DNA of 5,751 nucleotides from Actinomycetes bacterium (GCA_024275815.1 JAJRYI010000471.1:1-5751), one strand, 5' to 3'. Shown: positions 1 through 5,751, counted from the first letter of the stretch. Made by a program: numbers and translations. The notes: generated from the letters alone by a model not told the origin.

Positions 1-750
1 CTCGGAGCCGAGGGGCCATCGACGATCGACTCACCTCCCGGGTTCAGAGATCACACCGAGCGCTGGCTCGAAGCCGTCGGACGCGGCTCGTGGTCCTCAC
101 CGACGGCGTTCACCATCGACCCTGGTCCTCTTCCTGCTGCACGCTACGAGATCCCCGGTGACCCTTCTTCGGCCGCATACTTGTGGGCGTGTGCTGCCAT
201 CGAACCCGGCGCACGGGTCACCACCCCGTCGATCTCCCTCAACGCGGGCCGTCTCGGCTTCCTCCAGATCCTCGACGAGATGGGCGCCAAGATCGATGCC
301 GTCGTCACCGGCACCACCGGCGGTGACCCTGTAGGCGATGTGACTGTCGAGGGAGCCTCGCTCCAGGGGATCACCGTCGACGGTGGACTCGTCGCTGCGG
401 CGCTCGACGAACTACCCCTCGTGGCGGTCGTCGGTTCGTACGCCGAAGGCATCACCTCCGTGCGTCAAGCAGCAGAACTACGCGCCAAGGAGTCCGATCG
501 TATCGAGTCCGTCGTCGAGATGATCCGTGCCCTCGGAGGTGGGATCGAACCCCAACCCGACGGATTCGACGTCGTCGGCACCGGGTTCCTCGAAGGTGGA
601 ACCGTCGAGACCTTCTCAGACCATCGTGTCGCCATGGCGGCCGCAGTCGCGGCAACGAAAGCCCACGGCACCGTCATCATCCGTGATGCACAGGTGGCCT
701 CAGTCTCATGGCCGACCTTCTATGGAACGCTGGAGTCGCTGTGGTCGTAG
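1..750 (+). CDS. aroA: EPSP synthase (3-phosphoshikimate 1-carboxyvinyltransferase), C-terminal part
   Basis: This cytoplasmic shikimate-pathway enzyme joins shikimate-3-phosphate and phosphoenolpyruvate to give EPSP, the precursor of chorismate and the aromatic amino acids. The reading frame is open from base 1, so the N-terminal part lies outside the window; 249 residues are visible against about 430 for the family. Family landmarks, numbered from the window edge, are RDHTERWLEA near residues 16-25, PGDPSSAAY near 52-60 (usually GD-x-SSAA), the LDELP segment whose Asp136 matches the catalytic Asp of other EPSP synthases, LRAKESDRI near 160-168, and a C-terminal SDHRVAMA (usually GDHRIAMA). 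It ends at TAG 748-750. cmk begins inside its 3' end, a pairing seen in many bacteria, so the two are probably co-transcribed and translationally coupled. The changes in the GDHRIAM-type motif are conservative and do not suggest loss of function. The identification is secure; only the missing 5' end limits it. Confidence 0.95.
   Translation, partial: LGAEGPSTIDSPPGFRDHTERWLEAVGRGSWSSPTAFTIDPGPLPAARYEIPGDPSSAAYLWACAAIEPGARVTTPSISLNAGRLGFLQILDEMGAKIDAVVTGTTGGDPVGDVTVEGASLQGITVDGGLVAAALDELPLVAVVGSYAEGITSVRQAAELRAKESDRIESVVEMIRALGGGIEPQPDGFDVVGTGFLEGGTVETFSDHRVAMAAAVAATKAHGTVIIRDAQVASVSWPTFYGTLESLWS
732..735 (+). promoter_or_regulatory. Shine-Dalgarno GGAG favouring the GTG start of cmk
   Basis: GGAG lies five bases before the GTG at 741, inside the end of aroA. 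The alternative ATG at 708 has only AGGTGG at 692-697, ten bases upstream. The better spacing, together with the protein then beginning MVVAIDGPSG as cytidylate kinases normally do, favours 741. Confidence 0.5.
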
Positions 751-1382
751 CCATCGACGGACCCAGCGGTGTCGGCAAGAGCACCGTGGCGAGAGCCGTC
801 GCACAGCGGCTCGACCTCGCCTACCTCGACACCGGATCCACGTACCGCGCGGCGACGCTCATTGCACTGTCCAACGGCATCGATGTGTGTGACGAAGACG
901 CCATCCTCACAGAGCTTGCGACCCACACCATCGACTACGGGGCCGCAGGTGTCGAGATCGACGGTGTGAGCGTCGCCCCGCAGGTACGAACACCCGAGGT
1001 GACGGCGAACGTGAGCGCGGTGTCTGCCCACCCGCGTGTTCGCGAACGTATCGTCGCGATCCAACGTGACTGGGTGCACCGCCACGGCGACGCTGCGGTG
1101 CTCGAGGGTCGAGACATCGGTACGGTGGTGTTCCCCGACGCTGCCGTCAAGGTCTACCTCACTGCACGCCCAGAGATACGGGCCCTGCGACGGGCAGGGG
1201 ACAGCGAAGCAGCGGACTCTTCGATCGATGAGATCGCTGAGAATCTCGCAGCGAGGGACAGAGCCGACTCGACGAGAGAGGCGTCGCCTCTTCGGCCTGC
1301 CGATGACGCCGAGATCATCGACACGAGCGACATCGGCATCGAAGAGGTCGTCTCCAAGATCGTCGACCTCGCGACCCGGTGA
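741..1382 (+). CDS. cmk: Cytidylate kinase (CMP/dCMP kinase)
   Basis: This cytoplasmic kinase phosphorylates CMP and dCMP with ATP to CDP and dCDP, recycling pyrimidine nucleotides for RNA, DNA and phospholipid synthesis. With the GTG start at 741 the protein has 213 residues, near the usual 215-230. Visible motifs are the P-loop GPSGVGKS (residues 7-14), DTGSTYR (30-36, usually DTGAMYR, in the nucleotide-monophosphate-binding region), EGRDIGTVVFPDA (around 122-134), and the C-terminal RDRADSTRE followed by SPLRPADDAEIIDTS (from about 182), which is typical of the family. The longer frame from ATG 708 would add 11 residues (MADLLWNAGVA) that precede the normal first strand and would overlap aroA by 43 bp rather than 10 bp, so I prefer 741. 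The gene follows aroA and runs convergently into ispH, with 14 bp between the two genes. Function is secure; the start is moderately sure. Confidence 0.93.
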   Translation: MVVAIDGPSGVGKSTVARAVAQRLDLAYLDTGSTYRAATLIALSNGIDVCDEDAILTELATHTIDYGAAGVEIDGVSVAPQVRTPEVTANVSAVSAHPRVRERIVAIQRDWVHRHGDAAVLEGRDIGTVVFPDAAVKVYLTARPEIRALRRAGDSEAADSSIDEIAENLAARDRADSTREASPLRPADDAEIIDTSDIGIEEVVSKIVDLATR

Positions 1383-1398
1383 CGGAATCCGTCGGGTC
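1373..1398. terminator. Possible bidirectional terminator hairpin between cmk and ispH
   Basis: GACGGA (1381-1386) and TCCGTC (1388-1393) form an odd palindrome around A1387. Outside it, GACCC (1373-1377) pairs with GGGTC (1394-1398), leaving GGT (1378-1380) bulged on one side. The structure covers the TGA of cmk (1380-1382) and the TGA of ispH on the other strand (1397-1399), exactly where two converging genes need a stop. No T-run follows on either strand, so it is not a classical intrinsic terminator. Its role in ending or stalling transcription is inferred from position alone. Confidence 0.35.
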
Positions 1399-2443
1399 AC
1401 ACTCCCAGGATCGAGAGCGCGTCCGTTGCAGAAAGCTCCCTGTCGAGCTCGATCGGCCCATGGACACCAGGTGTCCGACACGCAACACCACCTTCGATGA
1501 GGGCCTGGAGCGTCTGCATGAACTTCCTGAGTTGAGGTGGGAGAGGGAAGTACTCATCCTCCTCGGTCACTCGCACCAGCTCGACGCCGTCGCTGGGAGC
1601 CACCGCGTCGATGACGCTGCGAACCCGCTGGTCCGGTGCAGAGGCCCCCGCCGTGACGCCCACGACTTCGACGTCGTCGAGCCATACCGGATCGACACCC
1701 TCGGGACCGTCGACACGGTACGCAGGGATGCCTGCGTTGCGTCCTACGCGAACGAGTGCTTGTGTGTTCGAGGAGTTCTGGGAGCCGACGACGAGGAGAA
1801 GGTCCGATCGTTCCGCGAGCTTCTGGATCGCCGTCTGACGGTTCGTCGTTGCGTAACACAGGTCGCTGCGTCGGGCCGTCCACAGGTCGGGAAAACGCTC
1901 CTGAGCCTCGTCGAGCACGTCCTGCCACTCATACAACCCCAGCGTTGTCTGCGCGAGAAGCGCGACCTTGGCACCGTCTCGGGCAGCGAAACCCCCAAGA
2001 CCCAACCGGGGATCTACGAGGCGGGCAACGTCGGGTGCCTCTGCGATAGCCCCGACGGCCTCGTCGTGCCCGTCGTGCCCGATGTAGATGATGTCGTAGC
2101 CCTGTCCCGCCATGCGCCGTACTTCATGGTGCACTTTCGTCACGAGCGGACACACTGCGTCCACCATGACCGCTGCCCGATCCCCGGCTGCCTGGACCAC
2201 CTCAGGTGCCGAACCGTGTGCAGACAACATCACCGGCTTGCCTTCGGGCACGTCATCGATATCGTCGACGAACACGACTCCGGCATCCTCGAAAGATCTC
2301 ACGACGGCCGCGTTGTGGACGATCTCGTGATAGCAGTAGACGGGTGGTTCGAACACCTGGACCATCCAGGTCAGCGACTTGATGGCCATCTCGACGCCGG
2401 CACAGAATCCTCTCGGTTCGGCGAGGAGTACTTTGGCAACCAT
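1397..2443 (-). CDS. ispH: 4-hydroxy-3-methylbut-2-enyl diphosphate reductase (IspH/LytB)
   Basis: IspH carries out the last step of the MEP pathway, reducing HMBPP to IPP and DMAPP with a [4Fe-4S] cluster in the cytoplasm. All three cluster cysteines are present: Cys14 (RGFCAGV), Cys98 (VDAVCPLVTKVH) and Cys196 (DLCYATTNRQ). Substrate-binding residues known from E. coli IspH also appear: His43 (HEIVHN), His76 (LSAHG), His126 and Glu128 (GHDGHDE), the AQTTLG threonines near 166-167, Ser224-Ser225-Asn226 (NSSNTQ), and GVTAGASAP further on. The protein is 348 residues against 316 in E. coli; the excess is mainly a tail of about 42 residues after PPQLR, at roughly 307-348. The ATG at 2443 is followed at once by the first strand (MVAKVLLAEPRGFC), which fixes the start. 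No Shine-Dalgarno precedes it, and TAACCT lies 7 bases upstream, suggesting a leaderless message. The gene stands alone on this strand, divergent from the DUF512 gene and convergent with cmk. It appears intact and functional. Confidence 0.96.
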   Translation of the reverse strand: MVAKVLLAEPRGFCAGVEMAIKSLTWMVQVFEPPVYCYHEIVHNAAVVRSFEDAGVVFVDDIDDVPEGKPVMLSAHGSAPEVVQAAGDRAAVMVDAVCPLVTKVHHEVRRMAGQGYDIIYIGHDGHDEAVGAIAEAPDVARLVDPRLGLGGFAARDGAKVALLAQTTLGLYEWQDVLDEAQERFPDLWTARRSDLCYATTNRQTAIQKLAERSDLLLVVGSQNSSNTQALVRVGRNAGIPAYRVDGPEGVDPVWLDDVEVVGVTAGASAPDQRVRSVIDAVAPSDGVELVRVTEEDEYFPLPPQLRKFMQTLQALIEGGVACRTPGVHGPIELDRELSATDALSILGV

Positions 2444-2450
2444 GGCCGGC

Positions 2451-2456
2451 AGGTTA
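2451..2456 (-). promoter_or_regulatory. Putative -10 box (TAACCT) of a leaderless ispH promoter
   Basis: Read on the minus strand, TAACCT ends 7 bases before the ispH ATG. This fits the TANNNT form of actinobacterial -10 elements and puts the expected transcription start at or next to the A of the start codon. There is no purine-rich ribosome-binding site in between. No convincing -35 hexamer is visible at 16-18 bp spacing, so the call rests on position and on the mirrored copy on the other side of the same intergenic region. Confidence 0.35.
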
Positions 2457-2490
2457 GGGAGATACGCTGCTTCTCTCGGAGCGCAACCGG

Positions 2491-2496
2491 TAACCT
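2491..2496 (+). promoter_or_regulatory. Putative -10 box (TAACCT) of the DUF512-der-carboxyltransferase operon
   Basis: TAACCT lies 9 bases before the ATG at 2506, on the plus strand. The bases between are pyrimidine-rich (CACCCCGTC) with no Shine-Dalgarno, and the nearest GGAG (2478-2481) is 24 bases from the ATG, too far to act. A leaderless or nearly leaderless transcript is the simplest reading. A -35 element is not clear. The hexamer matches the one serving ispH in the opposite direction. Confidence 0.35.
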
Positions 2497-2505
2497 CACC
2501 CCGTC

Positions 2506-3885
2506 ATGTCTCTCCCCACCGTTCTCGAAGTTCTGCCGGGCACGCCCGCACACCGTGCAGGCATCGTCGCGGGCGATGAGCTCGTATCCGTCAACGGGGT
2601 CGTACCGAACGACGTCATCGAGTACCAACAGCTCGTCGATGACGTAGACCCGGTGTTCCTCGTCCAACGTGAGGGAACGGCCCTCCCGGTGACGATCGTC
2701 AAGCCGGAGGGGGCACCGATCGGCCTCCGTCTCGGATCCTCGATCTTCGACCGGGTCCAGACGTGTGACAACCACTGCGAGTTCTGCTTCATCTATCAGC
2801 TTCCCCCGGGACTGAGAAAATCTCTCTATCTCAAGGACGACGACTACCGGCTCTCGTTCCTGTACGGGAACTTCACGACGTTGACACGCTTCACGGAACT
2901 CGATCTGTCACGTGTCATCGATGAGCGCCTTGGACCCCTCTACGTCTCGATCCACGCCACCGACCCCGACGTTCGCGCAGAGATGTTGCGCAACCGTCGG
3001 GGTGCAACGTCTCTGCGGTGGCTCGAAGCACTCCTCGAGGGAGGGATCACCGTCCACGGACAGGTCGTCCTATGTCCGGGGATCAACAACGGAGCGATCC
3101 TCGAACGTACCCTCGCTGAGGTCATCACACGCTTCCCGAGGCTCGAAACCCTCGGGATCGTTCCCCTCGGGCTCTCCAGGTACAACACCGAACCGAACCT
3201 GCGGGTCCATACGCCACGGGAAGCAGCCGACGATCTCGAGATCGTCCATTTCTGGCAAGGTCGTGCTCTCGATGCCCTCGGTCGACGGGTGTTTCAGGCC
3301 TCCGACGAGTTGTACGTCCAGGCAGGCATCGCGGTTCCACCGGCGGACCACTACGAGGCCTTCGCCCAGCACGAGAACGGCATAGGCATGGTCCGTGCGT
3401 TCTACGACGAACTCGACCGTCTCGAAGGCGGTACCCGATCCACGATGCCGATCGTGACGGGGGAGTGGCGGTCGGTGCCGGCAGCACCCGCTGAGGGGTA
3501 CAGAGCAACCCGTCACCTCCAGGGTGATCCGACACCGGGGGAAGGACCTATCGTGGTCCTCACAGGTACCTACGGAGTGTCGGTGCTCGGCCCCGTGAAG
3601 GAGAGACTTGAACGCCTCACAGAAAGACGTATCCGCCTGATGGAAGTACCGAACGACTTCTTCGGAGGCAATACCGCCGTTGCCGGCCTCATGGTTGGTC
3701 GCGACATCATCACGCGCATCGCCGCAGACACCGAACCTGTCGGCGCATACGTCATCCCCGATGTGGCCCTCTCCGGCGACATGTTCATCGACGACACACC
3801 GCTGTCCGACGTCACGGACTCGGCACGCGCGCCCGTGGTCGTTGCGCCCGCAACTGCCTCCGGTCTCCTCGGAGCGATCCGATGA
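2506..3885 (+). CDS. PDZ / radical SAM / DUF512 family protein of unknown function
   Basis: This 459-residue protein has the three-part build of the DUF512 family. It has an N-terminal PDZ-like domain (about residues 1-68: VLPGTPAHRAGIVAGDELVS, then NGVVPND). A radical SAM-type core follows, with Cys87, Cys91 and Cys94 (CDNHCEFCF, the CX3CX2C pattern that holds a [4Fe-4S] cluster and SAM) and continues with YQLPPGLRKSLYLKDDDYRL. The C-terminal DUF512 domain contains ENGIGMVR (290-297) and VPNDFFGGNTAVAGL (about 382-396). The length matches the family. It is a soluble protein, with no signal peptide or membrane segment seen. The radical SAM chemistry is inferred from the cysteines; the substrate is not known to me. 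The gene ends in ATGA, overlapping der by 4 bp, and this DUF512-der neighbourhood is also familiar from clostridia, which hints at a role near ribosome assembly. The ATG at 2506 is supported because the PDZ domain begins directly after it. Confidence 0.88.
   Translation: MSLPTVLEVLPGTPAHRAGIVAGDELVSVNGVVPNDVIEYQQLVDDVDPVFLVQREGTALPVTIVKPEGAPIGLRLGSSIFDRVQTCDNHCEFCFIYQLPPGLRKSLYLKDDDYRLSFLYGNFTTLTRFTELDLSRVIDERLGPLYVSIHATDPDVRAEMLRNRRGATSLRWLEALLEGGITVHGQVVLCPGINNGAILERTLAEVITRFPRLETLGIVPLGLSRYNTEPNLRVHTPREAADDLEIVHFWQGRALDALGRRVFQASDELYVQAGIAVPPADHYEAFAQHENGIGMVRAFYDELDRLEGGTRSTMPIVTGEWRSVPAAPAEGYRATRHLQGDPTPGEGPIVVLTGTYGVSVLGPVKERLERLTERRIRLMEVPNDFFGGNTAVAGLMVGRDIITRIAADTEPVGAYVIPDVALSGDMFIDDTPLSDVTDSARAPVVVAPATASGLLGAIR
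3871..3874 (+). promoter_or_regulatory. Shine-Dalgarno GGAG for der
   Basis: GGAG lies 7 bases before the der ATG at 3882, within the last codons of the DUF512 gene. Together with the ATGA overlap it supports translational coupling and fixes the der start. Confidence 0.6.
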
Positions 3886-5192
3886 GCCGGCTGCCCATCG
3901 TCGTCATCCTCGGTCGCCCCAACGTCGGGAAATCGACGCTTGTCAACCGCATCGTTCGATCCCGTGCAGCCGTCACCAACGAAGAGGCAGGTGTCACACG
4001 GGACCGCCGCCAGTTCGATGCAGAGTGGGCAGGTACCCGGTTCCATGTGATGGACACCGGTGGGTGGGAGGCGCGTCCCGAAGAGCAGCTCACGGCCGAC
4101 ATCCGCGAGCAAGCCGAAGTCGCGGTGAGTGCTGCCGACCTCGTCGTGTTCGTCGCCGATGCTACGAGTGAAGTGACCGACGACGACGTCGGTGTGGCTC
4201 GCATCCTCCAGCGCAGCGGCGTGCCCTACATCCTCGTGGCGAACAAGGCCGATTCACCCGCTGCCGAATCCGAGCTCACTCACCTGTGGGGTCTCGGCCT
4301 CGGTGCACCCGTCCCCATATCTGCGCTCCACGGCCGTAACACGGGAGACTTCCTCGACGAACTCGTTGCAGCCCTTCCCGACGAACTCGACGGTGAGGAA
4401 CAGCCGGACACGATCGCGAGCCTCGCGATCATCGGGCGGCCGAACGTCGGCAAGTCGACGCTGCTCAACCGCCTCGCCGGGGAGGAGCGGGTCCTCGTCT
4501 CGGAAGTTCCCGGCACCACCCGCGACCCCATCAACGAGATCGTCGCCATCGACGGCGAGTACTTCGAGGTCATCGACACTGCCGGTATCAAACGCCGGAC
4601 CAAGATCACCGACGACGTCGACTACTACGCCGTGTTGCGTGCCCATGACACGGTGCGCCAGGCCGATGTGGTGCTCTTCGTCATCGACGGCCAGCGGGGA
4701 GCGACACATCAGGAGCAGCGACTCGCTGAGGAGATCGCACGGTCCGGAGCGGGGCTGCTCATCGTGCTCAACAAATGGGATGAACTCGACGACGAGCAGC
4801 GACTCCACACCGAGGACTCGGTCGCGGACAGGCTCGCCTTCGTCGCCTGGGCGCCGATCCTGCGGATGTCCGCGCTCACCGGTGCTCGAACCCACCGGCT
4901 TCCGAAACACATCCGTTCCGTGATCGAGAACCGCCGCAAGCACGTTCCCGCCCCTGAGGTGAACCGTCTCGTTCGCGAACTCCAGGAAGCCCACCCGCCA
5001 CCGGTGCGCAAGGGCCGGCGACCCAAGATCCTCTACGCGGTCCAGGCAGAGACGGAACCACCGACCTTCGTCCTGTTCGTACGCGGCGGAGAGCTGTCGA
5101 GCGACTACATTCGTTTCATCGAGAACCGCATCAGGGACCGGTGGGACTTCACAGGGACACCTATCCGGATCCGTACGAGGAACAGGCACTGA
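3882..5192 (+). CDS. der: Ribosome biogenesis GTPase Der (EngA)
   Basis: Der is an essential tandem GTPase that binds pre-50S subunits and helps their maturation. The 436-residue protein (family range about 430-490) shows two complete G domains and a KH-like C-terminal domain. G domain 1 has GRPNVGKST (11-19), AGVTRDR (36-42), DTGGW (58-62), NKAD (121-124) and SALHG. G domain 2 has GRPNVGKST (185-193), PGTTRD, DTAG (232-235), NKWD (297-300) and SALTG. The KH-like domain spans about 350-436 and includes PPTFVLFV and, near the end, FIENRIRDRWDFTGTPIRI. All nucleotide-binding motifs are intact and the linker between the G domains is short. The start is set by the ATGA overlap with the DUF512 gene, and the stop shares a base with the next ATG (TGATG). 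In mycobacteria der follows cmk directly; here ispH and the DUF512 gene lie between them. Confidence 0.97.
   Translation: MSRLPIVVILGRPNVGKSTLVNRIVRSRAAVTNEEAGVTRDRRQFDAEWAGTRFHVMDTGGWEARPEEQLTADIREQAEVAVSAADLVVFVADATSEVTDDDVGVARILQRSGVPYILVANKADSPAAESELTHLWGLGLGAPVPISALHGRNTGDFLDELVAALPDELDGEEQPDTIASLAIIGRPNVGKSTLLNRLAGEERVLVSEVPGTTRDPINEIVAIDGEYFEVIDTAGIKRRTKITDDVDYYAVLRAHDTVRQADVVLFVIDGQRGATHQEQRLAEEIARSGAGLLIVLNKWDELDDEQRLHTEDSVADRLAFVAWAPILRMSALTGARTHRLPKHIRSVIENRRKHVPAPEVNRLVRELQEAHPPPVRKGRRPKILYAVQAETEPPTFVLFVRGGELSSDYIRFIENRIRDRWDFTGTPIRIRTRNRH
5177..5181 (+). promoter_or_regulatory. Possible Shine-Dalgarno GAGGA for the carboxyltransferase gene
   Basis: GAGGA lies 10 bases before the ATG at 5192, inside the 3' end of der. 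The spacing is a little long, so initiation may rely mainly on ribosomes finishing der at the TGATG junction. Confidence 0.4.
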
Positions 5193-5751
5193 TGAACGAG
5201 CGAGTACGACAAGCCACCGAACGCGCACGACAGGGTGGGCCGAAGAAGTACAGGGACAAGCTCACGACCCAGAACAAGCTGTTCGTGCGCGACCGGATCG
5301 ATCTGCTCGTCGACGCCGGGTCGTTCGTCGAAGATGGTCTGCTCGTGCGCAACGACCACCCCGATCTCGCCGCAGACGGGGTGGTGACCGGGCGGGCCCG
5401 CGTCGACGGCCGGCCGGTGATGGTGATCGCCAACGACTCCACCGTCAAGGCGGGTTCGTGGGGCGAGATCACCGTCGAGAAGATGATCAGGGCGCTCGAG
5501 GCGGCCTACGACGAGCTTCTCCCGGTCTTCTACCTCGTCGACTCGGCAGGGGCCCGCATCACCGATCAGGTCGACCTGTTCCCGGGACGGCGAGGAGCGG
5601 GCAAGATCTTCTACAACCAGGTCCGCCTTTCGGGCCGTGTGCCACAGATCTGCTGCCTCTTTGGTCCCTCAGCCGCCGGTGGGGCGTACATCCCGGCGTT
5701 CTGTGACGTCGTGGTGATGGTCGACGGGAACGCGTCGATGTACCTCGGCTC
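5192..5751 (+). CDS. Acyl-CoA carboxylase carboxyltransferase (beta) subunit, N-terminal part
   Basis: This is the start of a biotin-dependent carboxyltransferase beta subunit, which moves carboxyl from carboxybiotin to an acyl-CoA. About 186 of an expected 510-540 residues are present, as the frame runs off the window without a stop. It begins MNERVRQATERARQGG. Family marks follow: KLFVRDRIDLLVDAGSF (about 30-46), the glycine-rich YLVDSAGARI (usually VDSGGARI) that helps build the acyl-CoA site, GKIFYNQVRLSG, and GPSAAGGAYIPAFCD, which forms an oxyanion-type pocket. The FPGRRGAGKIFYNQ stretch recalls methylcrotonyl-CoA carboxylases (FPDR..FG.IFYNQ), while SAGARI and the VVVMVDG region are closer to propionyl- or acetyl-CoA carboxylases, so the substrate cannot be named. 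The ATG shares its A with the der stop (TGATG), implying coupling. A matching biotinylated alpha subunit would be expected elsewhere. Confidence 0.88.
   Translation, partial: MNERVRQATERARQGGPKKYRDKLTTQNKLFVRDRIDLLVDAGSFVEDGLLVRNDHPDLAADGVVTGRARVDGRPVMVIANDSTVKAGSWGEITVEKMIRALEAAYDELLPVFYLVDSAGARITDQVDLFPGRRGAGKIFYNQVRLSGRVPQICCLFGPSAAGGAYIPAFCDVVVMVDGNASMYLG

Noticed and set aside
720..1481. A 253-codon minus-strand open frame opposite cmk.
   Set aside because: The cmk frame has all family motifs, and the antisense frame would also overlap the end of ispH on the same strand in a different phase. It has low-complexity Arg/Asp/Val composition and no domain.
2451..2496. The AGGTTA...TAACCT inverted pair as a repressor operator.
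   Set aside because: The arms are only 6 bp with a 34-bp gap, longer than usual for one dimer site, and each arm sits at -10 distance from its own ATG. The promoter reading explains both copies better.
1379..2647. A 422-codon plus-strand open frame lying mostly opposite ispH.
   Set aside because: Its protein resembles no family I know and is rich in Arg, His, Asp and Val as expected from the reverse of a GC-rich gene. The opposite strand encodes IspH with every cluster and substrate residue intact, and the frame also runs out of phase into the DUF512 gene.
2506..2710. The PDZ-like N-terminus as a separate periplasmic protease or signalling PDZ protein.
   Set aside because: It is continuous in frame with the CX3CX2C radical SAM core, there is no signal peptide or membrane segment, and a PDZ domain at this position is normal for DUF512 proteins.
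4254..5228. A 324-codon minus-strand open frame opposite der.
   Set aside because: It is a shadow of der caused by G/C third-position bias. Der is complete with two G domains and a KH-like domain, and the antisense product shows no recognisable motif.
5458..5706. A plus-strand 82-codon open frame inside the carboxyltransferase region.
   Set aside because: It is out of frame with the 5192 gene, whose translation shows clear carboxyltransferase motifs across the same bases.

Overview
The window is a densely packed piece of bacterial chromosome, GC-rich by eye, holding core metabolic and ribosome-assembly genes. No mobile element, CRISPR array, tRNA or rRNA was seen. The high G/C third-position bias, a probable GTG start, two start codons without a Shine-Dalgarno that sit just behind TANNNT-like hexamers (leaderless style), and an acyl-CoA carboxylase beta gene together suggest an actinobacterium, perhaps an Acidimicrobiia-like lineage. 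That placement is an inference; another GC-rich phylum is not excluded.

Layout, left to right. (1) 1-750 (+): the C-terminal part of aroA (EPSP synthase), cut by the window edge. (2) About 741-1382 (+): cmk (cytidylate kinase), overlapping the end of aroA. (3) 1397-2443 (-): ispH (HMBPP reductase), convergent to cmk across only 14 bp; a hairpin-forming palindrome covers both stop codons. (4) 2444-2505: a 62-bp divergent intergenic region with an AGGTTA/TAACCT inverted pair placed like two -10 boxes. (5) 2506-3885 (+): a PDZ/radical-SAM/DUF512 protein of unknown function. (6) 3882-5192 (+): der (double GTPase for 50S ribosome assembly), overlapping the previous gene by 4 bp (ATGA). (7) 5192-5751 (+): the start of an acyl-CoA carboxylase carboxyltransferase (beta) subunit, overlapping der by one base (TGATG) and running off the window.

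There are thus three transcription blocks: aroA-cmk, ispH alone on the opposite strand, and DUF512-der-carboxyltransferase. The first joins chorismate supply and pyrimidine nucleotide supply. ispH performs the last step of the MEP isoprenoid pathway. In the third, a radical SAM enzyme of unknown substrate is translationally coupled to a ribosome-assembly GTPase. I regard this coupled pair as the most interesting element here. No wholly new system is evident; nearly every base is explained by known families.
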